A stretch of DNA of 46,900 nt from Scenedesmus sp. ARA3 (Eukaryota > Chlorophyta > Chlorophyceae > Sphaeropleales > Scenedesmaceae), in contig RWJK01000595.1 in NCBI GenBank assembly GCA_004335835.1, forward strand, positions 1 to 46,900. The letters run 5' to 3'. The notes beneath the pieces are model-generated. The model had not been told where the DNA came from, made no database searches, and saw nothing but the letters and a program-made list of their open reading frames with translations. The position numbers were made by a program, and so were the translations under genes. The first letter of the stretch is position 1. Each line of letters opens with the position of its first letter. Positions 34,587 to 45,084 of this stretch are shown in pieces.

Positions 34587-35273
34587 ATGAGCCGCAGGCA
34601 AGCTCCGTGAGCTGAGCAGCTACGATCGCAGCCAGGGTTTGCAGCAGGTGCAGATGTTGCTGATGCTGCTTTGCTTTGTTCGCAGGGATCGTCCTGCAGG
34701 TGGCAGGGGTCGCGAGGCAGACACCATGATGATGGACGAGGAGGGAATCAGTGTTTCAGACAAGAACGTCAAAGTGATCAAGTCCTTCGATGAAATGGGG
34801 ATGCGGGATGACCTTCTACGAGGCATTTTCGCATATGGCTTTGAGAAGCCCTCGGCCATCCAGCAGCGTGCGCTGCTGCCCATCACACAGGGGCGGGATG
34901 TCATAGCCCAGGCACAGTCTGGCACTGGAAAGTCTTCTCTTATTGCCATGTCCATCTGCCAAGTGGTGGACACCAAGCTTAGAGAGTGAGCATCAGCCTG
35001 GCATGCGTGCTAGTCACTTGCGGCAGTAGCAGCAGCAGCAGCAGCAGCAGCAGCGGCGTGTGCAACTTGCCACTTCACAATCACCAAGTAGTTGGTTTGA
35101 TGTGCTTTCAACCCCACAGCCGGTGCTTAGCAGGCACCACATCTGTGCTTCCTGTGCTGCACGCCACAGCACCTGCAGCACTCCGGCTGATGTCGTCCCG
35201 CACAAACTCACACGCATCTGTCACATGCTCACTAGCGCGCAAGCTTGCTTGACATCCTGCATAATCTTCTCTT

Positions 35274-35331
<58 letters not shown>

Positions 35332-36057
35332 GGCTGCCGCAGGGTGCAGGCGCTGGTGCTGTCCCCGACACGCGAGCTGGCCACGCAGACGGAGAAGCTG
35401 GTGCTGGCGATTGGAGACTTCATGAACCTGCAGGCACACGCGTGCATCGGCGGACACAGCGTGGGTGCGTGCACAGCCAGCAGCAGCAGCATCAGCAGCA
35501 GCAGCAGCAAGGGCGGCGTCAGCAGTACGGGCAGCAGCAGCAGCAGCACAGCATGGGCAGCAGCAGCAGCAGTGCATGCGCAGCAACACCAGCAGCAGTG
35601 CATGCATATCTGGGTGAAAGGCTGCCGCAGTGGCTGCGTTGAAGCTGCAGGCTGCAGCGGCCCTGTTTAGGCAGCTGCTGAAAGTGTCGGCGTATGAATG
35701 AGGCTCTCATGGCAATCGGTGGATTGAGGCATGCCACATGTGCAGGTGTGGCTGTTGCAGCAGAACCTGGAAAACACACTCGACTGCTTGCAGAACGTAC
35801 GGCAGCAGCAGAAGAGCAGTTCAGCAGCGGACAGAACAGAATGGATGTCAGCAGCAGCAGCAACAGCAGCAGCACTGCTGAGCACGTGAGGCGCAGAGCT
35901 TACAGTGGCATCTGGAGCAGCAGCAGCAGTGTCTCATCAGTAGAAAGAGGAGGGGCACGAGCCGCAGCAACAGCAGCAGCGCTGGTGTTGAGGGTGAGCA
36001 AGTGAGCGCGGCCCCTGGACTAAGTGGTTGCGACCTGTGTGCTGCTGCTGCTGCTGC

Positions 36058-36099
<42 letters not shown>

Positions 36100-39054
36100 A
36101 GGCGAGGACATGCGCAAGCTGGATGCTGGCGTGCATGTGGTGTCGGGCACACCGGGCCGCGTCAAGGACATGATGGAGAAGCAGAAGGTGGGTGTGGGGG
36201 GCCGGGGGGCGCTGGCTGCGTGCTGCCGGCTTTGGCTATTGCTTGTGTCTGGGGCCTGCCTGCAGGGCATGCGCTGTCTACAGAGCTGCAGTGTATGAGT
36301 CGTGCAGCTGCTCCTGACGTTTGATGGTGTGGCCTGGTTTGCTGCGGAGCGGGACTGGCCTCTGCTGACGTGTCTCGTGATGGCATGCCCGCCTGCATGT
36401 GCCTCATGCTGTTGTTTGCCCCCGTAGCTGCACCCCTGCCACACCCAGCTGCGGCTGACGTGCGACGCCCTGCCTGCGGGTTCGCGTGCTGCTGTATGCG
36501 CCTGCAGCTGTGCTCGCGCCACATGAAGCTGTTGCCGACGTGTTTTGGCATGCCTGTTCTCATGCTGCTGCTCTTGTGTTGCTGTTTGCGCCCTTGCAGC
36601 TGCGCACGCGCCACATCAAGCTGCTGGTGCTGGACGAGGCTGACGAGATGCTCAGCATGAACTTCACGGAGCAGATCTACAACTGCTACCGCTACCTGCC
36701 GCCAGACTGCCAGGTGAGGCGGATGCAGCAGCAGCAGCAGCAGCACAACGCAGCAGGAAGCAGTGCTGCGTGCCTGCTTACCAAGTTGCCAGACACCGCA
36801 CCCTTATCCCTGCTGTCATGGCTGTGTGCATGTGCAGTCGTTGTATGCAAGCCCAGTAACCATCTCAAATCGGCGTGCGTCACCCCGTGGTGAGCACATC
36901 ATCTGAAGCAGGAGCGTGATGCATCATGCCTACTGTTGTGCATGCACCATCTCCCAAACAGGAAGTATCTGCTCTGTGTCAGCTCCCAATGGGCAACCTA
37001 TTCATGTGTTGCGTACTGCTGCTGACCCCGCTGCTGCTGCTGCTTCCCCTCTCCCCCTCCCCCCAATCGAAACACCCCCAGGTGGTGCTTGTGAGCGCCA
37101 CGCTGCCCAACGAGGTGCTGGCCATGACGCAGCAGTTCATGACCGACCCCATCAAGATCCTGGTCAAGCGCGACGAGCTCACGCTGGAGGTAAGGAGCAG
37201 CACCCAGGCTGGGCTTTTGAACGGATGAAAACATGATAATCAAAAGGCATGACAATACATGCGGCTGTGCCTGTGTCGGACATTGGTTTCTTGTGAGTGC
37301 ACGCTGCGCGCCTGCTGAGCATGTTCCACCTGCCTGCCTGCCTGCCTGTGCTGCGCTGTGCTGCTGTGCAGGGCATCAAGCAGTTCTTTGTGGCGGTGGA
37401 GCGCGAGGAGTGGAAGTTTGACACGCTGTGCGACCTCTACGACACACTCACCATCACACAGGTGACCGGCGGCAGCAGCAGTAGCAGCAGCAGTAGCAGC
37501 GGCAGCAGTGGCAGAAGTAGTGAGGTGACACAGCGTTCATAGGCAACTGCTTGATTGAGACAGGTAGTAAGCATGACTGCACACTGGCTCCCCAGCGCTG
37601 CCTGGCATCGCTGCATGCTAGCTGCTAACACGCGCGCCGCTGAACACACCACCTGTTATGCAGGCGGTCATCTTCTGCAACACCAAGCGCAAGGTGGACT
37701 GGCTCACCGAGAAAATGCGCGGCAGCAACTTCACGGTGTCCGCCATGCACGGCGACATGCCGCAGAAGGAGCGCGAGGCCATCATGGCGGAGTTCAGGGC
37801 GGGCACCAGCCGCGTGTTGATCAGCACAGACGTGTGGGCGCGCGGCCTGGACGTGCAGCAGGTGTGGACGGCGTGCAGGGCGTGAGGTTTTTGTTGCTTT
37901 GTGTTTTCCGGCCTCTGGTTTGTTGTTGTTTAGACCCAAGGAGATGTGTGTGACTGTTTGCGGCGGGCACCAGCGCGTGCTCATCTTCACAGACTTGTGG
38001 GCGCGCGGCCTGGACGTGCAGCAGGTGCGGGCAGCTTGGTGCTTGCAGGACGCAGCATGCTTGGTGCTTTGTGTGGGTTTGTGGAATAGCACGGCGCTGT
38101 TGTGGCGCTGTCTGCAATACGTTACGGGCTGTGCATGATGTTGCTGCCCTGCTGTCAATGGTCTGGTCCTTGTTGTGCATCATTACCAGCCGCGTGTTGA
38201 TCAGCACCAACGTGTGGGCATGCGGCCTGGACGTGCAGCAGGTGCAGAGTATGGCATTGTGGTGCAGCATCGGTTGTCCTGTTTGGGCTTTGCCCCCTGC
38301 CAGCACGTGTTTTGTTTGTCACATGTTGTCAGGCATCTGTCACTATCAGCCCTTGTAACGCGCACACTCACCTGCTGTGTTGTTGTCCTGCAACATGCAC
38401 TCAACCCCTCAGGTGTCGCTGGTGATCAACTACGACCTGCCCAACAACCGCGTGTCTTCCCTTGTTACATGCTGTAATCAAACCCTTTGTACTCGCGTTT
38501 TGTGAAATGCGCCCTCACTTGCCGCAGGTGTCGCTGGTGATCAACTACGACCTGCCCAACAACCGCGAGCTGTACATCCACCGCATCGGCCGCAGCGGCC
38601 GCTTCGGGCGCAAGGGCGTGGCCATCAACTTCGTGAAGAGCGACGACATCAAGATCCTGCGAGACATCGAGCAGTTCTACAGCACGCAGGTGTGTTTTGG
38701 GGGGCCTCATGAGTTGTGTATGCACGTCGTCTACATGCAGTCTAGTCGACGGCAAGGCGACTTGCGCTGCCGTACCACTGCATGGTTTCGATTGTGGCTT
38801 GTCACATGTGACCCGTGCTTGTCACATGTGACCCGTGCTTGTCACATGTGACCCGTGCTTGTCACATGTGACCCGTGCTTGTCACATGTGACCCGTGCTT
38901 GTCACATGTGACCCGTGCTTGTCACATGTGACCCGTGCGTGCTGTTGCATGTCACTCACCGCCCTGCGTGTCTGTCTGCTTCGCTGTGCTTGTGTGCTGC
39001 CCAATGCAACCGCAGATAGATGAGATGCCGATGAACGTGGCAGAGCTCATCTGA
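34587..39054 (+). CDS. EIF4A3: eIF4A-III, DEAD-box helicase of the exon junction complex
   Basis: Ten exons: 34587-34606, 34686-34985, 35343-35464, 36102-36187, 36600-36713, 37082-37189, 37372-37461, 37664-37861, 38528-38689 and 39016-39054, giving 412 aa (human 411). It matches eIF4A-III rather than eIF4A-I throughout, for example [26 protein letters not shown] written across exon 7, and the end [12 protein letters not shown]. Motifs seen: Q-motif region FEKPSAIQQ, Walker A AQSGTGKS at 83-90 (Ser where most relatives have Thr), PTRELA, TPGR, DEAD at 188-191, SAT at 219-221 and HRIGRSGR at 364-371. The protein is the ATP-dependent RNA clamp deposited upstream of exon junctions, acting in mRNA export, localisation and nonsense-mediated decay. 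The introns contain five exon-edge echoes and a palindromic minisatellite. The 20-nt first exon is inferred from phase and an upstream ATG. Confidence 0.95.
35278..35331 (+). repeat. CTG run before eIF4A-III exon 3
   Basis: About 18 CTG units end 11 bp before the acceptor at 35342. The same intron has about nine AGC units (35028-35054) just after its donor. Confidence 0.95.
36041..36099 (+). repeat. CTG run before eIF4A-III exon 4
   Basis: Nearly pure CTG run ending in TAG at the acceptor (36101). The donor side of this intron has repeated CAG runs (35477-35570). Confidence 0.95.
36410..36460 (+). repeat. Exon-edge echo 2 of eIF4A-III exon 5 (acceptor side, older)
   Basis: Pseudo-exon starts at 36428 after GTAG; 20 of the first 27 bases match the true exon start at 36600. 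It lies 80 bp before echo 1. Confidence 0.6.
36490..36540 (+). repeat. Exon-edge echo 1 of eIF4A-III exon 5 (acceptor side)
   Basis: Pseudo-exon starts at 36508 after CTGCAG; 23 of the first 27 bases match the exon start at 36600 (LCSRHMKLL against LRTRHIKLL). Spacing is 92 bp. Confidence 0.85.
37963..38030 (+). repeat. Exon-edge echo 1 of eIF4A-III exon 8 (donor side, frameshifted)
   Basis: About 60 bp of the exon 8 end plus donor, pseudo-donor after 38024, 163 bp from the true end at 37861. One base is missing early in the copy, so it is out of frame with the original. Confidence 0.9.
38185..38247 (+). repeat. Exon-edge echo 2 of eIF4A-III exon 8 (donor side)
   Basis: About 57 bp with only four mismatches ([18 protein letters not shown] against [18 protein letters not shown]), ending in a GTGCAG donor after 38241. 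It is closer to the exon than echo 1 although it lies farther away. Confidence 0.9.
38405..38456 (+). repeat. Exon-edge echo of eIF4A-III exon 9 (acceptor side, identical)
   Basis: 43 bases (38410-38452) are identical to the true junction (38525-38567), including the CAG acceptor and 13 codons ([13 protein letters not shown]). It is followed by GTGTCT, a possible donor, so inclusion would add 13 residues in frame. Confidence 0.95.
38801..38940. repeat. Minisatellite of seven 20-bp units, each holding a 12-bp palindrome
   Basis: The unit GTCACATGTGACCCGTGCTT is repeated seven times without a spacer; the last unit differs in one base. GTCACATGTGAC is a perfect palindrome with a CACATGTG core. 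The array sits in the last intron of eIF4A-III. Confidence 0.97.
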
Positions 39055-39477
39055 GCTGGCTGCTGGCTGGGACGGGCAACAGGGCATGCGTGTTTTGAAG
39101 GGCGCATGTGGTGTGAAGCTGCTGCCCTTGCACACCACTGTGCTGCTGCCCTGGCACACAACTACGTCAAGGGCTCAGCAGCTTGGTGGTGCCTTGTGGT
39201 GGATCGCAGCAAGCCTGCAGTGAGGCTCATGTGCTGGGCCTCTCCACAGCAGCAGGATTGGCATCAGTGCTGCTGGCATGCCGTCCCGCAGCAGGAGATG
39301 CACAGTGCTGTCGGCAACGCACCGCAGAGCAGCTGCAGGGAGCTGAGCAGCAGCTCGCTGCAGCGCAGTGCGGCGCAGCTGCAAATGCTTTGAGCAGGGA
39401 TGCAGCTATGCACGCTGTTGAAGCAGTTGACGCTGTGGGGGTGTTTGGGTGTGCATGGCATGAGGGGCTCGCAGCAG

Positions 39478-39482
39478 TGTAA
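39478..39482 (+). terminator. Candidate poly(A) signal TGTAA for eIF4A-III
   Basis: TGTAA lies 424 bp after the stop codon. Confidence 0.4.
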
Positions 39483-40162
39483 CCCAGGTGCCAAGCAGAC
39501 ACATCAGCCAAGCTGGCAACAGATGCTTTGTGTGAGATATGTTGTGGTTGGAGGGGCTGTGTAGGTTGACGTTTTGTTCCCCACATTCAATGGCACAGTG
39601 CTGGAAGCCTGTCGGCTGGGTTACAGGGTGAAGTACGTTGGCATTGCAGCACGCTGCAAGCCCTAGCGGACGCTCAGCCAGGCTGGCTGTTGCATCAAGC
39701 ATGGCATGGAGCATCGTGAAAGGCATCACTTTGGTACTTCGTGTAGCTCAAGTTTTCTTGCCGTGGGCCGTTGCAGGTGACATGCGTTGCCTGCATGATC
39801 AGGCAAGCTCCCGGAGTTTTGCCAGTCCCTGCCCCCTCTGGGTCCCTCTGTCCTGTTGGCATGTGTACCAGCAGGGTTGTTCTGCTGGTGTTGATGTCGA
39901 TGGCATTTTGTTTGGTTTTCTTTGTCTCAACAGTGAGTAAATGGTGTACCCACCAATTGTCATCGAGATCCAATCTGAGAAGATCCTGCTCAGCAGTGCT
40001 TGCACCCAAATGTTCGGCATGTCAGCACTTCTGCAAAAGGCAAGCCAGCTGGCTTGATACAACAGCCAACAGATAGCCGTATCAAGCATTCCTCTGCTTA
40101 TAACCCTTATATACTGCTGGCACCTCGACTGCTGAACAGCGAGACGGCCATACGTATAACCC

Positions 40163-40172
40163 TTAGGGTTTT
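40163..40172 (+). promoter_or_regulatory. Telo-box-like motif upstream of the MYND gene
   Basis: TTAGGGTTTT is the reverse of the plant telo-box AAACCCTAA, about 220 bp before the start codon. A related ATAACCC occurs at about 40156. Function here is not shown. Confidence 0.3.
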
Positions 40173-40393
40173 CAAACCGCTGCTGTTGGCACAGCTGCTC
40201 TCTTGAATGCCGTCACATTCGGTGGTACAGTTGAGGTTAAGGCTATTTTGGCGCGGTCGTGGTTAGGCGGACGCACATAGGCATCATATTGCTGCAACGA
40301 ACTGCAATAGCATCTCCCGCCATGGCGCGCCAGCATAGAAATTGAAGCGCAATACATGAAGGCTGCATCATCAAGCTGATTAGACCGGCCAAG

Positions 40394-43300
40394 ATGCCCC
40401 CTCGCAAAGCCCCCTGCGTCGATGAGGCAGCCATCGTGCACCTTTTACAGCAGCTTGCGACATGCAGAGACGAAAGCCTTCTAGAAGACAAGTGGGCAAG
40501 CTTGATGGCAGTGCATGACTACCTTGATGTGGCACAACCGGGCAAAATGGACCTACATCGGCTCGCAGTGCTGTCAGCCACTGCTCTTGGGCACAGTTTG
40601 CAGCTCTGCTTCAAGCTGCAGGCAGGGCGCAGGGCGGCGATGTGCATGTCCTACCTTGTTGGTATACTCAGGTTCTCCGCTTTCAACCTAGGCACGGTGC
40701 TCACAACGTCTACCTTCAGGCTGCCACGGTCAATGACTGAGCGCAGGGAGAAGGCAATGGCTCACGCGGTTGCCAACACAGGTGGGCAGCGCTGCTAAGA
40801 CACTGTGGGTCTGGTACACACCACAATGCTTGCCATGCCGATCCAACGACAATGTCCCCTCGAAGTGCCTGCTTTCAACATCAAAATCACTCTTACTAGG
40901 CTCACAAGTCCAACAACCGTCTCTTGCACACACTCCTGCAGGCCTGCCAGAAGCAACCAAGGCTGCCTGCCTTGCCCTGGCATCGCACATGCAGCAGCGC
41001 AGCCACAAAGAACAGCCCGACAAGGAGCAAGAGCGCAACTGTGTCTGCATGATGCTGCTGGACTCTATTCTCGACACCCTGGCGCACAAAAGCAGCCCCC
41101 TGCTGCTGCACAGCAACATCCTTTGCCTGTTTCCTGCAGCCGCCACCTGCATGCTCACCGCCTTCCGCACCTGGGGCCACACCATTGACAGCAGCGGCAG
41201 CAGCACCGCCAAGCCCCCTAGCCACTCAGCCACCCACTCCTTGCCTGCCGAGGTGCTCAAAGTGTGCAACACATGGACACAGGAGATGCTGCGCCAGTGC
41301 AACTGCTATGCTGCCATGGCCACTGATGGGCCAGGTGGCCAGCAGCAGCAGGTGCCTGCAGGCTATGGCAGCAATGCAGCAGCAGCAGCAGCAGCAGCAG
41401 AAGCAGCAGCAGCGGCTACCCCTAGCAGGGCAAGCATGCTGGAAGATGATGATCAGGCAACCAAGACAGCCATAGCATCTGCCCTCATTGCGTTTGCAGA
41501 CCTGCAACAGCTAGCAGCGCTGCAGATCGGCAGGGCTGCTCAGATTGTGCATGGGCTGCAGAGGCACGTTGCGTCAAATGCTGGCAGCAGCAGCAGCCCC
41601 AGGGCGGGTGCTGCAGCTCACAGCAGCAGGCCAGGCAGCCCCACCAAGCATGGCAAGCAGTCACGCAGCAAGGTAGCAGCAGCTCACCACGCCACCCTCT
41701 TTGCCAGCCTGAACATGGAGGCAGCGTCACAGGCGCTGCTCAAGGACCAGGTGCAGCACCCAACGCTGACCACCTTCAAGTTTGGGGAGTTGACAGCTGA
41801 GCACGCTGCTTTGGTGGCACGCCTGTCTGCCTACCCTCTCTTGGATGATGCAGCACACTACTTGCGCGCCTGGGCACAGCGGGGAGGAATCAAGGCAGCC
41901 ATAAGCGAGGAGCCGGCAGCTGACGGCAGCAGCTGTGTTCCGCCATCTAGCAGCCTTCCTGTGCCAGCCTCTGCGCATGCGCTCAAGGGGCTGCCTCCCT
42001 GGCTGCTGCCTGCCTGTCTGGCCTGCTGTGAGACGGCTGTGTCATGGCCTTGCGGGCCCCGCTGCAACAACATCAGCATAAACGCATGCACAAGCTTGTG
42101 CTCTGCTGTTGTTGAAGGCGTTGAGGCCGCAGCTGGCGGCCATGGACAGCAGGCTGCTTCTGATATCTTCGCAGCTGCTGCAGCTGACCTGGCAGCTCCT
42201 GTGCTGCACATGCTGGGGCTTGCAGTGGTGCGCCACGACAGCAACGGGGCCGAAGCAGGCAGCAAGGCAGACCTGGATGACGACATACAGAAGCTGTACG
42301 AATCAAAGTGCAAGAAGCGGGATGACAGCGTGGCGGTTGTGGCTCAGCAGCACAACCCTGCGCAGCTGTACAGCGACCTGCTGGCAGCAATCATCAGAAC
42401 AGGTGCGTGCTGGCAGCCAGTACCGTAGGCAATCAACTGTGCAGGCGGCAGTGGATGCAGTGCAGACAGGCGACAGCAAATGGCCACAGCAGCAGATCAC
42501 GCAAAGCTTCAACCCCTTGAGAACGAAGTTGCATGCACTCAGCGTCAGGCGCAAGCTGCAGCATGAAAAAACTGCTATCGGCAGGTGCACATTGGCATGG
42601 CTCGTATGTCTTTCAGCTTGCCAGGAATACTGCAATGACATGTGTACTCACATAAGCCGCTGGTCTGCCATGCCCACACTCTTGAATGTCTCGCCACCTG
42701 CAGACAAGGCTGCAGGCACACAGCATATGGTGTCCGCCTCCAGCCAGCAGCCAGCCGTTAGTGCAGCAGCAGTGGAGCTGGCCATGCGCGGCAGCCTAAG
42801 CATTGACCTGCTGCGCTACGTTGCTGAGCAGCTAGGGCAAGCTGCAGCCACTGGTGAGCTGGCAGCACGGCCTGCACATGCAGGCTGGCTGTTCTCCCTG
42901 CTGATGACTGCTGCCAAGACCACACAGGTTCTGGGCGGCAGCAGCGCAGGCGGCAACACCACGGCCTGTGGCGGCCTGCTGGGGCCAACAGGCTGTTATG
43001 ATGCAGCAGCTGGCATCTGCGCTCTTGCCAAGCACCTGGCCAGCCAGTGCATTGAAGCCCACAGCACCAGCACCAGCAGCAGCGGTGGCAGCGGTCAGCC
43101 GGAAAGTCCCACCAAGAAAAAGATTGGCAAGAGCAAGCTATCACAAGACAGCAGCACAGGCAGCAACAAGACTATTGGCTGCGACAGCCAGGACAGCAGC
43201 AGCGACAGCGCTCTGTGGCCGGTGCTTGCAGCCCGCTGTGTGCTGGTGATGTGCCAGGAGCTTGAGGGCACAGCCGCAGCAGGCACTGTCAGCTGCAATG

Positions 43301-43754
43301 CTGCACCTCAGCAGCGCAGCACCGCCAGCCCAACCACAGGAGCAGCAAGTGATGCGGTGTGCACCCCGCCGCAGCTGCTATCGTCTCTGGCTGCTGCCAC
43401 CTCATGCTTGGGTGAGCTGCTGCAGGGCCTGCAGCAGCAGCTGACAGCAGCAGACAGCGCTGCTGCACAGCAGCCTTGCCCACCACCCCGCAGCTCCACA
43501 CCCACACCAGCTGTAGCACCAGCAACTGGAAGCGCCATGGCCACCAAGCCACGAGTGGGGGCTGAGCATGCAGCAGGTGCTGCCTCTGGACTGCTTGAGG
43601 GGCTGGGCCAGGTGACTGGCAGCACAGCTGACAAGGCCTCATGCAGGCCAGCCTCAGCACCAGCAGGAAGGACAGCCAAGCCAGCAGCCGCAGCACAGCA
43701 GAACCCAGCTCTCATTAAGCTGCTGAAGCAGAGCACGCGGCTGCAGCCAGCACT

Positions 43755-43787
<33 letters not shown>

Positions 43788-44136
43788 AGCAGCTCCATGC
43801 AGCGCTTGCCCTGATGCATGTGATGGCCCTGGCACCATCTGTCAAACGAGTGTGCTAAGTCAGGCCAGCCACATGCTGGGGCAGGAGCTACTGGCGAAGG
43901 TGAAGGACTTTGCAGAGCAGGCCTTTGCCGCGCTGCCGCTGCTCAAGTGCTGTGGCAACCCTGCCTGCCTGAGCCTGCAGCAGCGCAGCGAGGCGCAGCT
44001 GGTGGGCGGCAGCCGCGGCAGGTGCAGCCGCTGCAGGGCGTGCTGCTACTGCAGTAAGGAGTGCCAGGTGGCGGCGTGGTGGCTGCACAAACCTGTGTGC
44101 AGGCGCCTGCAGGAGGCGGCGGTCCGTGAGGAGTGA
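40394..44136 (+). CDS. Large protein with C-terminal MYND zinc finger
   Basis: Three exons, 40394-40781, 40942-42402 and 42704-44136, join in phase to 1,093 aa ending in TGA. The only domain I recognise is a MYND finger at about 1032-1082: CGNPAC, then CSRC, YCSKEC, and a closing His and Cys (HKPVC), with a short Gly-rich insert between the first pair and the second. MYND fingers mediate protein-protein contacts; such proteins are numerous in chlorophyte genomes and mostly uncharacterised. The body is Leu/Ala-rich and helical, with low-complexity inserts (poly-Ala near 210 and 960, Ser/Gln tracts). No signal peptide is present. The start MPPRKAPCVDEAA was taken as the first Met of the open frame. 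Intron-exon phases (G|GC, G|AC) support the model; the middle part is less certain because of low complexity. Confidence 0.75.
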
Positions 44137-45084
44137 TTGAGCTGCAGGCTGGCTGACGGTTGCGAAAGGCAGCGCACTGCGCTGGCAGGCGCCTGGCAGG
44201 CGCAATTGACACCGCGCACTTACAGAAGTTCCAGGCTTACCTTTTGAGGGACGTCAGTTCTACGTGGACAGGTTGATAACGATGAGTGCCTGGATGGTTG
44301 TTGACCTGTGACTGTGCTGTTCTGGTCACCTGTGATCAGTTGTGGCAGCTCTCACACCAGTGGCCCAGGCCCAGCTGGCCATGGCGTCATCTCAGAGGAT
44401 GCATTATGAACGCCATCGCTGCATACTAACAGCCATCCAGTCACTGCTTGCCTTCTCTTAGTGCCGATGCCTCAGCTGAGTGCATAGCAGCGCTTTGTTT
44501 AGGCGTCCTGGAGCCTTGTGTCCGTCAATGGTGATCATCACCATCATGTTGGTGCACACAGCGCTGATGCGAGTGTGTATGTCACTTTGAGAGCACCTGC
44601 CACGGATGACTCAACTACGTTTATCTTGTAAGTCATTGCTTCGCTTGAGTTGAGGAACCACAGCTCCTGTAGTGGACAGCATCAGCGCTTTGAAAACGCT
44701 GTAGCAGACAGGCGGTACAGGCGGGACTATGCTGAGCAGCAGGCTGTGTAAAAATTATCAACGGTTGTGCTGCTGAATGTGCGAGCAGGATTTAGGCTGT
44801 GCTGGTCCGTGTTGCTGTGCAGGCGCTCTTGCAGCTGATTCGTAGGAAAGCAGTTTGTCATACAGCAGAACCTCCTGCTGCTGGCCCACCATCATCATAG
44901 GAGCAACCCTCGTCCACCACGTGATCACTTTGCTTTTGCAGATCACACAAAGCTTAAAACTAAAGTATTCTTTTAGGCACGTGTCGGCCTCCGCAGTGTT
45001 GTTGTGTGTGTGACTGCATTCGCTTTCGCTGCTGTCCTTCTATCGTGCATGCGCAGCTCAAACAGACTCCGGTAACGGTTTAAT
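44137..45084. other. Intergenic region between the MYND gene and PP2A
   Basis: No coding sequence recognised. TGTAA motifs at 44637 and 44747 are candidate poly(A) signals for the MYND gene; the PP2A promoter should lie in the last few hundred bases. Confidence 0.5.
44637..44641 (+). terminator. Candidate poly(A) signal TGTAA for the MYND gene
   Basis: TGTAA lies 500 bp after the stop; another lies at 44747-44751. Confidence 0.3.

Larger units (their letters stand above)
39055..40393. other. Intergenic region between eIF4A-III and the MYND gene
   Basis: No coding sequence recognised. The first 900 bp are G/T-rich like a 3' region of the gene on the left; after about 40000 the composition changes towards a promoter. 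Confidence 0.5.

Noticed and set aside
37963..38247. A pseudogene copy of eIF4A-III
   Set aside because: Only the exon 8 end and donor are copied, next to the intact exon; local junction duplication explains it better than a processed or segmental pseudogene.
463..38567. Assembly error as the cause of the echoes
   Set aside because: Not excluded, but most copies differ from their source by several substitutions and carry stops or indels, which collapsed or duplicated reads would not produce. Only the identical exon 9 copy at 38410 remains open to this explanation.
38801..38940. CRISPR-like array
   Set aside because: The 20-bp units abut directly with no spacers and lie inside a nuclear intron.
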